Origin: Synanceia verrucosa
Taxonomy: Eukaryota; Chordata; Actinopteri; Perciformes; Synanceiidae
DNA: 64,000 nucleotides
Direction of reading: 5' to 3'
Assembly (NCBI GenBank): GCA_029721515.1
Contig: CM056567.1
Coordinates: forward strand, 7,589,507-7,653,506
Below the pieces are notes generated by a model that worked only from the letters and a program-made list of their open reading frames with translations, searched no databases and was not told the DNA's origin. This document shows, piece by piece, positions 47,201-53,886 of this stretch; position 1 is the stretch's first letter; each line of letters begins with the position of its first letter. The position numbers and the translations under genes are program-made.

Positions 47201-47966
47201 TTTCCAGACCTGCAGGGCTGTTAGCTGACTTCACAGAGTAAAGTGTTGGCAGCTTTCATGGCCACGTACAGAGACATAATGCATTCACTTGAGGAAAAAA
47301 AATGTACTCCCTGCCAACAAGATTATAGTATCTTGTTAAAAGTTCATAGAAGCTCCCATTTATTGAAGGGCTTTATTTTGTGGAAACAAAATTTAATTCA
47401 GCACTGAGAAATTGATGAATGAGTCGAGTGCAACTGAGGCACGATTGCCTGATTTCCTTGATTCATGGTCAAAAAAACATGCAACAAACAAAACAACAGA
47501 GGAAGGGGAACTGGACACGAAACACATACATACTTGTACACGTGTCTGTACAATATGTATATTAAGTACAAAGTATATTCTGTTGCCTGTTATGTAGCTG
47601 TCATTGTAGAGATTCTTGTTTAAGGATGTTAGATTTATATTAATAGTCTAAGTAAAGTAACCTATTTTAATTCCCTTTAATCCAGGATTATCTTATAAGT
47701 CAGCGTACATGTTCACACTATATGATCTCTCCACCTCCCTCTCTTTCTCCCTCTCCAGCAGTGTTCACAAGCGCTGCCCGTTATGCGAGGTGATCTTCCC
47801 TCCCCACTTTGAGCAGCGCAGCTTCGAGCAGCATGTTGAAAGCCACTGGAAGGTTTGCCCCGTGTGCTCAGAGCAGTTCCCCCTCAACTGTCAGCAGCAG
47901 CTCTTCGAGAGACACGTCCTCACGCACTTTGACGGCCACGTGCTCAACTTCGAGCAGATCGAATGA
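31360..47966 (+). CDS. tax1bp1: Tax1-binding protein 1, selective-autophagy receptor (whole gene, 16 coding exons)
   Basis: TAX1BP1 binds ubiquitin and LC3-family proteins to deliver cargo to autophagosomes, and works with A20 to limit NF-kB signalling. Sixteen GT-AG coding exons join without a phase conflict to 947 aa; human is about 789. Order of parts: SKICH domain, residues about 25-130 (TSNFAHVIFQNV, DWVGIFKVGWSTARDYYTFLW); LC3C-type motif ILVV at 150-153; coiled coils from about 162 to 500; a charged linker 528-690; another helix to about 745; a proline-rich stretch; and two C-terminal ubiquitin-binding zinc fingers (C885, C888, H904, H908 and C912, C915, H931, H935). The protein ends at TGA 47,964-47,966. 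Calcoco relatives (NDP52) lack this length and synteny. The a/b duplicate is not decided. Confidence 0.96.
31549..34492 (+). other. tax1bp1: tax1bp1 intron after coding exon 1
   Basis: A 2.9-kb intron. It holds a short GT run near 33,907 and a GAG run near 34,235. Unique AT-rich stretches with TAATTGTTGTAATCC (about 32,205) and GATTGATTAG (about 32,545) are homeodomain-type sequence. No exon was recognised. Confidence 0.85.
34493..34595 (+). CDS. tax1bp1: tax1bp1 coding exon 2 (SKICH)
   Basis: Encodes V64-Q97 plus one base: VGWSTARDYYTFLWSPMPEN matches the SKICH core. The acceptor is TTCTTAG and the donor GTACAC, directly before a short (CA)n run. Confidence 0.95.
34596..35188 (+). other. 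tax1bp1: tax1bp1 intron after coding exon 2
   Basis: A 593-bp intron beginning with a short CA run. Nothing else was recognised. Confidence 0.9.
35189..35379 (+). CDS. tax1bp1: tax1bp1 coding exon 3 (SKICH end, LC3-binding motif)
   Basis: Encodes G98-E161: YYVPKSDGEFYQFCYVTHVG closes the SKICH fold, then SDILVVTTKTGLLE carries the ILVV motif at 150-153. The donor is GTATGC. Confidence 0.95.
35662..35817 (+). CDS. tax1bp1: tax1bp1 coding exon 4 (coiled coil)
   Basis: Encodes H162-Q213, an E/Q/R-rich heptad segment (LLKAMRLLQEEKQQLQEEQK), the start of the long coiled coil. In phase at both ends. The downstream intron of 3.1 kb carries the large alternating repeat. Confidence 0.92.
36250..36513. 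repeat. (GT)n(TA)n repeat with ACGTGT/ACACGT interruptions, perfect purine-pyrimidine alternation
   Basis: From 36,250 to 36,513 every base alternates pyrimidine and purine. A GT run of about 15 units comes first, followed by TA runs broken by TACGTGTA, TACACGTA, TACACGTGTA and one TGTA. Confidence 0.97.
36798..36886. repeat. (TG)n followed by CACGCGCGCAC
   Basis: TG run of about 38 units ending in GTGCACGCGCGCACGC, an 89-bp alternating stretch. Confidence 0.97.
38940..39088 (+). CDS. tax1bp1: tax1bp1 coding exon 5 (coiled coil)
   Basis: Encodes E214-D262 and two bases of C263, with EDVRRRLTEATDRVRQLEED and ending KETELD, parallel to human IEKETELD. The acceptor is CCGTAG and the donor GTGAGT. 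Confidence 0.93.
39502..39592 (+). CDS. tax1bp1: tax1bp1 coding exon 6 (coiled coil)
   Basis: Encodes the end of C263 to K293: LRDRLKKLTAERDGLESQL then NEKDERDLYK, the same pattern as human KTEKDEKELYK. The donor is GTGGGA. Confidence 0.93.
39684..39869 (+). CDS. tax1bp1: tax1bp1 coding exon 7 (coiled coil)
   Basis: Encodes A294-K355, with STELENTKLSAELQMLKAVE and FQEELDRLRLCVAQRDSLEK, aligned to human NTEIENTKLMSEVQTLK and GRLQLCLAEKENL. In phase 0 at both ends. Confidence 0.94.
39966..40217 (+). CDS. tax1bp1: tax1bp1 coding exon 8 (coiled coil)
   Basis: Encodes A356-V439, with VREQLRQTEEQLQASRQQAA and RDHTMTELYRARLEADKL, matching human LRKAEEQVQATRQE and RDRTMADLHTARLENEK. Strongly GC-rich third positions. 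The donor is GTCAGT. Confidence 0.93.
40310..40501 (+). CDS. tax1bp1: tax1bp1 coding exon 9 (coiled coil end)
   Basis: Encodes G440-G503, with ELQREVEELKLRLHMAAEHY followed by KEKYRECQRLRRQVAKL, nearly the human ELRREVEDLKLRLQMAADHY. This is the best-conserved part of the coiled coil. Confidence 0.95.
40609..40681 (+). CDS. tax1bp1: tax1bp1 coding exon 10 (linker)
   Basis: Encodes E504-A527 plus one base: a Thr/Pro/Ser-rich linker (STETTQEPLTPSPESPTA). Weakly conserved, but bounded by good splice sites (TTGCAG, GTTGTC) and phase-compatible with both neighbours. Confidence 0.8.
40854..41080. repeat. Dispersed repeat-like sequence (TTTATTGTCAT type)
   Basis: It begins TTCAAAATTCTTTATTGTCA and continues TTATGCACGTATAACCAAAT and TTTGTAGACTCTC. 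The style is that of the end of common fish interspersed repeats with TTTATTGTCATT. The limits and the family are uncertain. Confidence 0.4.
41126..41619. mobile_element. piggyBac-like MITE, copy 1 (with internal TA repeat)
   Basis: The element is bounded by TTAA at both ends. The left end TTAACTCTTTGAGTGCCA and the right end TGGCACTCAATGAGTTAA are inverted repeats with one mismatch. The interior shares long stretches with 58,142-58,552, for example GCCACAGAGATCAAA, CAGGAAGTGGAGAC and GATTCTGGACAAAAAGTGGT. A (TA)n run at 41,178-41,258 is specific to this copy. No transposase is encoded. Confidence 0.8.
41178..41258. repeat. (AT)n microsatellite
   Basis: AT run with a CATACATGTG interruption, inside the MITE copy in tax1bp1. 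Confidence 0.97.
41918..42405 (+). CDS. tax1bp1: tax1bp1 coding exon 11 (charged linker)
   Basis: Encodes G528-R690, 163 residues, largest exon of the gene. The first two thirds are Glu/Lys-rich and low in hydrophobics (EDREKEEKEKEEKRD); the end (EELAMMEEKWKQQCAINETL) returns to a helix like human AKMELKWKEQVKIAENVKLE. This exon accounts for much of the extra length over human. Confidence 0.88.
42406..44462 (+). other. tax1bp1: tax1bp1 intron after coding exon 11
   Basis: A 2.1-kb intron. The first kilobase is AT-rich. About 43,390-43,530 is GC-moderate unique sequence with TTAATGGCCCCGGTGACTGA, a candidate conserved element. A purine-rich tract follows at 43,610-43,800. Confidence 0.85.
44463..44549 (+). 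CDS. tax1bp1: tax1bp1 coding exon 12
   Basis: Encodes V691-E719, a short amphipathic helix (SEVTELKLNLAQALRDKQQL). Flanked by CTGCAG and GTAAAG, phase 0 on both sides. It lies 2 kb from exon 11 and 1.4 kb from exon 13. Confidence 0.87.
44550..45917 (+). other. tax1bp1: tax1bp1 intron after coding exon 12
   Basis: A 1.4-kb intron containing the long inverted repeat at 45,558-45,779. Nothing else was recognised. Confidence 0.88.
45558..45779. repeat. Long inverted repeat (hairpin), arms about 82 bp
   Basis: Left arm 45,558-45,640 (AATCTGTAAACAGACTCTAC ... CACAGTGCCT) and right arm 45,698-45,779 (AGGCACTGTG ... TAGAGTCTGTTTACAGATT) are reverse complements with few mismatches over a 57-bp spacer. 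This may be a palindromic MITE. No target duplication was evident. Confidence 0.88.
45918..46104 (+). CDS. tax1bp1: tax1bp1 coding exon 13
   Basis: Encodes E720-R781 plus one base. The helix end (ELQRFMSRQREQEAAVQ) gives way to a proline-rich stretch, then ELQFGNPYSTDTTR, matching human VLQYGNPYASQETRD. Confidence 0.92.
46187..46395 (+). CDS. tax1bp1: tax1bp1 coding exon 14 (proline-rich)
   Basis: Encodes D782-N851, with many PP steps (RPPPEAPSCTPPCAPPITPP) and WDREVVCIQPSRS, which corresponds to human LEDNVVCSQPARN. The acceptor is TTCTAG and the donor GTAAGT. Confidence 0.9.
46396..46986 (+). other. tax1bp1: tax1bp1 intron after coding exon 14
   Basis: A 591-bp intron with a POU octamer ATTTGCAT (46,688-46,695) and TAATTA at 46,703-46,708 and 46,761-46,766. 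Confidence 0.88.
46987..47069 (+). CDS. tax1bp1: tax1bp1 coding exon 15
   Basis: Encodes A852-S878 and two bases of S879: APDGAQ... and RGSFCFDSS, parallel to human APDPPSQ and GTGFCFDSS. It leaves in phase 2 into a CAGCAG acceptor. Confidence 0.9.
47070..47758 (+). other. tax1bp1: tax1bp1 intron after coding exon 15
   Basis: A 689-bp AT-rich intron with a pyrimidine tract before the CAGCAG acceptor. Confidence 0.9.
47759..47966 (+). CDS. tax1bp1: tax1bp1 coding exon 16 (two UBZ fingers and stop)
   Basis: Encodes the two ubiquitin-binding zinc fingers: CPLCEVIFPPHFEQ...FEQHVESH and CPVCSEQFPLNCQQ...FERHVLTH. The acceptor is a CAGCAG tandem, so the exon may start at 47,759 or 47,762 with a one-Ser difference. 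The TGA is followed by a short GAAT repeat. Confidence 0.95.
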
Positions 47967-49290
47967 ATGAATGAATGAAGGGCAAATCACAGAATTCTTG
48001 CGTACTGTGTGGGAAAATGTGTGTCGTCGGCTACTTGTTAATTTTGATTGGGTTGGCTTGTCTTGTTAATATACAAACATTAGCACTTTTTTGCAATCTT
48101 AACAAAGATTAGAAGGAATGTAGTCCAGGAAGTTTGTCCTGTGGCGGCTACTCCACCAAGGTGTATTATTATAAGTCGGGTAGCTTTCACCTTAATGCAC
48201 CATGCTTAAAAGGATTATTGATACAGGGGAAAAGTGCTATGATCCTTTACTTTTCTATCATTTTTATGCTCATCTTTCTGCTTAAAGGGACTAAAGCACC
48301 ATTGGTAGTGCATGCATTTATTATGTTCAAAACTACAAAGCTGAGGTGAATGGTAGCAAGGATTTGAAGAGAAAGCATTTTATTATGTCAGTGTTCCTGT
48401 TCTTTAAATACCCAGGATATTATTCACAGTGAGAAAAATACTCATGTGCTATAGCAGTCAAGAAAGCATCTTCATATTTTAATTGTCCACATGATTTGAA
48501 GCTTGGCAAAGCAGAAGAGATGAGAAAATGTTTTTTTTTTTTAAATTGTAAATGCAGAGTGTGATCTGAATAAGTGATGTCTTAAAGAGTCATCTGAGTG
48601 TGTGTATTTATTTGAAGAGTGGCATGGTGGAGATTTATTTCCTCTGATTTCTCCCCAAATTACAATACTGCTGTATGTATAAGACATGAGATGGTTAAAA
48701 CAAAAACAGCACTACGTTTTCTTGTATCTGCACTAAATAAGGCTTTATTCTGAATGTATTGTACATATGAAAATAAGTATAAGTTGTGGAGAGACCTGTG
48801 AGTTACTGTCGTGACCCCCCTCATTTTGATTTCCTTCATGTTTTAGTGATGAAAGAATGACACACCAATGATGTTTACTTCAGTCAGCTGGTAAGACACT
48901 AGACTGGTCTCTCTATTTTATTGCAGATCCTGTCACATTTTAGGCGGATAGACAACTGGACACTAAGTTACAGACACTTCTACTGTTACGTACCACATTT
49001 TAACTTAGAACTGAGAAGAAATACATTGCTTTGGGGCCACATCATGAGTGAGTGTCATTTATATGTATGTCTCCATGTCACCGCTTGTCTATTTTCTGTC
49101 ATTACAAAGTAACCCCTGACAGTGTTGTATTCAGGCTTGATAAATTGCACATGCCCAGTAATCACAAAGGCAGATGTGTGTGTGTGTGTCATATGTCCAC
49201 TGCAGGCCTTTCCATGTGAGAATGTGAGTCAGGACGGTGGTTTCAGTGTGTACCGCAAAGATCTTTATGAATAAAGTAAGCTTGTCTTAA
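47967..49290 (+). other. tax1bp1: tax1bp1 3' UTR (predicted)
   Basis: About 1.3 kb follows the stop with no further exon-like frame. It begins with a (GAAT)n run and ends at an AATAAA at 49,270-49,275, followed by a T/G-rich downstream stretch. A second AATAAA is at 49,332-49,337. The exact cleavage site is inferred. Confidence 0.6.
49270..49275 (+). promoter_or_regulatory. tax1bp1: Poly(A) signal, tax1bp1
   Basis: Canonical AATAAA on the plus strand 1.3 kb after the stop, within GAATAAAGT and followed 10 bp later by TTGTCTT. Upstream only the weaker AAATAA near 48,735 is seen. Confidence 0.55.
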
Positions 49291-49349
49291 TGCATTTCAC
49301 CGGAAAGTTGTCTTCTATTCTTGAAACGGGAAATAAATACCATCATCAG

Positions 49350-51985
49350 TCTGAGCTAAAGCGCTTTTTACTTTATTTTTCTGGTTTTTTTTCAGTCATT
49401 TCCTGTTTACATTTAAGCAGCTTCTCTTTTATATAGAAAGACAGTTTGACATCATTTACAAGTCACTCTGATCAGAGCCTTTTGTCCCCCCCATACAAAA
49501 AGGAAACATTGGTCTCCACGTTACATACGAAAATATAATTTAAAAGCACTTGACGACAACAGACACATTACAATACATTCACTGTACACAGTATGTTGAA
49601 GCCCCCTCCCTCCCTCGTCTCCTTTTGCACACAGCCTCCGCTCCTCCTCTCCCATATGTGTAATACTGCAATTGGACCCCATGTAAAGCTGAAACTATTG
49701 CCATGGTGACGGTGTCTGTGAAGCAGGGATGATTTTTACGAGTGTTTGACAAGAGCTCCAACGGGAGACTCTCAGTCTATGTCCATCTCTGCTCTGATCC
49801 CAGCCACGGAAACTCTTCCCCTACGCTCAAAGGCAGGAATGAAGCTTTTCAGTCACACACAAACCATTATCTCAGGGTTACTTTCAGGGTAGCAAGTCCA
49901 TACAGGAACTTTGAAACTGATACCAAGACTTTGGAGATGTTGGTTCACTTATTGGTGCTTCAGAAAGGACATGGACATTTGTGCTTATTTGTTAGGCAGC
50001 ACGCTACTTAAAGGCATTGTAAGTACAGTACAGGCGCATGGAATTTACTCGAATCAGAACATGATATAAAAAAAAAATTAAAGGGGTTGAATAATTTGCT
50101 TATTTAACCCTCTAAATAAATTAATTAAAAAAAAATACCAGCACAAATTTTGCTCTTCCCTGTATAGTAAAATCAGTTTTTTAAAAAGAAAGGTCTTTTC
50201 TCTTGCTAACCCAGTGGTTTCCATGGCAACAGCAGCTTGGAGGACAGGAGGGTGTGGGCATGTCAGAGGTCACTGTACCCATCATAAGAACAAAAGAGAA
50301 GAAGCTCATGATTTGAGCCTTCTCGGATTAAAAAGCGTTGTGCACGTCGACGAGGGGAATGACGTCATGAATCGATGTGTCTTGGCACGCGGCGGCTGCA
50401 CTGCACCGCTCTTGTTTTTCTCAGAGGCAATGAATGATGAAATTCCAGTCAGGGGGCAACAAGTTGGCCACTGCTACGCTACGTAACGCAACACTGCTGG
50501 CCATCCTGCTCCACAGGAGTCGGACCAGCAGCCTGACACACACACACACAACACAACAGATCCGAGCACTGTAACACACACTGAACACATTAACAACGCG
50601 CCCATACACATACATACAATGAACTGGAATGCTCTTGTCTACAACACATAAATGACAGGTCGTAGCTGGTAATCTCTTTCAAATACTTTCTTCTTTCGCA
50701 CATTATTCCTCTCGTCACGACACAGAAAGCATGCATGAAGACATTCTGTCAATGTACATCCACCCAATCGCACATTTTGGAGGTGCGATGAAGAATGAAA
50801 TCATTGCCACACGTTAGGTGACCTCCAGGGTGAAACCATTACAACCCCCTCCCTCCCTCCCTCCCTCGTCAGGCACATGGTATGGTCAATGTTTGGCAGT
50901 GGAGAGCTGTTGGCAACATCATGGGAAAAAAAAACAACAACAAAGATATTGGCAAGTGGAATACAGGATGATGCTTAACCTTTTTCACGGTTAAGTCTCT
51001 TGAACGCAGCTCTGGCACTCTGAATGAGGAAACACTGGTGACATGAAACACATGGATGGCTTTCCGCTGGGATGAAATGTTTACGATACGAATTGTTGGC
51101 CTGGGCCGTGTTCGAATACGTTCAGCGCTGAGCAGTAAAACACTGCACACTATTCAGAGCGTCAAACCGAAAAGGCATTCTGGCTCTTTATCTCTAGGGT
51201 GTGGTGGAAGAACCTCCTCCAAACCTAAAGTCAGCCAGCTGTTTGACCTTTGACCTCTGAGGTGACAAAACTGGCCGTCTCAGCAAATAAGGAATGAAAG
51301 GAACACTTACTGATACACAGAAGAAAAAACACTGACAAAAATATATAAAATAAAGCTTGAAAATAAAGTGTAACTATGTATATGCTCATGAATACTTTTA
51401 TATATTTTTATGTACACATACGTATCTGTCTATGGTTTATATATCAATATATCTATTTAAAGTATAACTTAACTCTCGCACTGAAAGCCCCAGAAGTTAC
51501 TACAAAGGCAAAGATCCAAGCTCAGTGAACTCTTAACGGAAAGGGAGTCTAACACCTACTGAGCTCAGATCAGCGCTAACGTCAACTTCACCCCACTCAA
51601 AGAACAGCGGAGAAAGGAGCAAGGCTTGGTTTCACATCTTCTGTTACGTTCCCCTCTTCTTTCACGTCATTTGTTTTTGTGTCTTTTCTTTCTGTTTTTT
51701 ACATTTAGCACCTTATGTAAGTCAAACGATATACAAAAAAAAAAAAAAACGTGATAGCATATATGAATGTGCAAAGGTACAACAATAAAAATACTACAAA
51801 GATACATTTTTTTTTTAAAAAATACAAGTGATATAACATTGATAGAAAAAAATGTAACATAAAAAGATGAATAAAAGAAAATTAAAGCACTCACTTGATC
51901 CTTTAGTATGTGAGGTGGATATAAAACGGTACGTACAGACAGGGTAGGGCTATGTGTGGGGTAGTGATTGGTGCGAGCGCAGGCT
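49350..51985 (-). other. jazf1: jazf1 3' UTR (predicted)
   Basis: About 2.6 kb between the jazf1 stop and its likely poly(A) signal has no exon-like frame. A long 3' UTR is also usual for mammalian JAZF1. It holds a perfect DR1 element (51,244-51,256), two X-box-like palindromes (49,697-49,710; 50,217-50,230), a (CCCT)n run near 50,850 and A-rich runs near 51,735. The boundaries are inferred. Confidence 0.55.
49372..49377 (-). promoter_or_regulatory. jazf1: Poly(A) signal, jazf1
   Basis: TTTATT on the plus strand reads AATAAA on the minus strand, about 2.6 kb after the jazf1 stop. No better minus-strand signal was noticed nearer the stop. It faces the tax1bp1 signal about 100 bp away. Confidence 0.45.
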
Positions 51986-52162
51986 CTAGCCTTGGATCTT
52001 GCGCAGGATCTCGGTTGAGACGGGCGGGTGGAAGTTGATGGTGTGGTGTCTCAGGCCCTGCGAGGTCTTGTAGCTTTTGCCGCAGCGACACTTAAAGGGT
52101 TTCCTCACACGGATCTGTGTGCGGTGGCCATTCTTGGCATGGTACTTGATACCATTCACATT
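51986..52162 (-). CDS. jazf1: jazf1 coding exon 5 (fingers 2-3 and stop)
   Basis: Encodes NVNGIKYHAKNGHRTQIRVR, then KPFKCRCGKSYKTSQGLRHH and TINFHPPVSTEILRKIQG, ending in TAG. This is the exon that in human tumours is fused away or retained in JAZF1 rearrangements; here it is intact. Confidence 0.97.
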   Translation of the reverse strand, partial: NVNGIKYHAKNGHRTQIRVRKPFKCRCGKSYKTSQGLRHHTINFHPPVSTEILRKIQG

Positions 52163-53610
52163 CTGAGGAGACAACATGAGATGTGCAAATGAAAGAGGAT
52201 AAGGGCTGCGAGCGACCTTTTAACACACAAACCCCACATCTGACACGCAGTACAGACCATGCAGTATGACCTGTGGATGTGTGAGGAGAACTGGATACAG
52301 TGCTGGAGGTGGGAGCCACTTCATTCCTATGAAAGCTGCTTAGTGGTGCAAAGTCTAACTTTAGCAGGATCTTCCTCATCAATGGGCCTGCAGAGGAAGA
52401 GCACTAGTGTTTCCTTTAACCTCGCCTCCCCAGACGTTTGGTCTCTGACTCATTCACATGAACAAAGGAATGGACTTTGGCACTATTTAAAAGTTCATCC
52501 TGTCATCTGCTGATTTACAGATGTCTCTTTTTAATTCTGTGGAAAAAAAAAATATTTCGGTGACATTTGTAAATCTACTGATTACTGAAAACTACATAAT
52601 TCTACAGTTCCAAAAACCCCCTCTTCAAAGCTAGACAGTATCAGACCAGCACCACACCCTGGTCACAAATTGGATGGAAAAGTAACACAAGTGACATCAT
52701 TCAGATCAACAGCAAATGTGACTTTATCCCACGTCAATATTTTGGTCTGAAAAGGTACAGGCTGAATGAGGTTTTTGTTACCAGCCTTTATAACATTCAA
52801 CCAAAGCAAATATACCATGATATATTTATCACTTCCAATCCTGCATTCTGGATTCATAACATGCTTTTTCAAATATTATGTGCGGACATGTGATACTCAG
52901 ACAAAAGCTCCAGTGTGAACTTCCAAAAACAACTGATCCTCATGTCTTACTTCTCAGCTAAGGCCTTACCTTGTATCTCTTCTTACAGCCGGGGACGGGG
53001 CAGGCAAATGGCTTCTCTTCCCCCCCATTCATGCACATGGAGCTGAGGATAGACTCAGAGCTGATGGCGCTTTCTGTGGTCCACGACTCATCGCTGTCCG
53101 ACTCCTCGTAGTCTACCTCCTCCTCATCATACTCACTGCCTGGGGGCACAATGGAGACATGCAGAACAAAAAAACACTAGTCATCCCAGCCTTGGGAATT
53201 TACCGAAACAGAAGTGATTTGTGACTTTATATTAACGGTTATCTCTCTATTCTGCTGCTATTTCTGATGCATTAGCAGCCCACAAAGCACTGTTCAGACA
53301 AAACAGCAGTGGTGTGTATGTGAGTCAAAACACAGGGGTTGGCACTAAGAAGGAGATCATTAAGTGGGAGTGATCCCCATTGCTCAGCCTGGAAAAAGTG
53401 CTTTGTTAAGTGCAGAACATTTTCCACTCACATGCATACACACACACACACACACACACACCTACATACCACATTACAGAACTGTTCAGGCACACACACA
53501 TAAAGGCCCACTGACCCCCCACCATCTCACAGGAAATGCTGCACCTCAGCATGAGGAAATGGATGGCACCCTGGCACATGTCGAAAGGATGTTTGTGTGT
53601 GTGTGTGTGC

Positions 53611-53663
<53 letters not shown>

Positions 53664-53841
53664 AAGCCGTGCTGGTGTATAAGCCCAGACCTAACACTAC
53701 GTTTGGAACCATTTGGGCTGGAATTGGACATCTGCTTCTGGGCTGTGCAACACACGGCCCCATGCGAACACACAGCGTGACAGCTGCTATGTAATTAGCA
53801 GAGTGTTGACTGGTCTGCTCACTGCAGGAGCCACCAAACCC

Positions 53842-53886
<45 letters not shown>

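Noticed and set aside
31360..47966. Assignment of tax1bp1 to the a or b teleost duplicate
   Set aside because: The sequence alone, without both duplicates to compare, does not decide it; the plain symbol is used.
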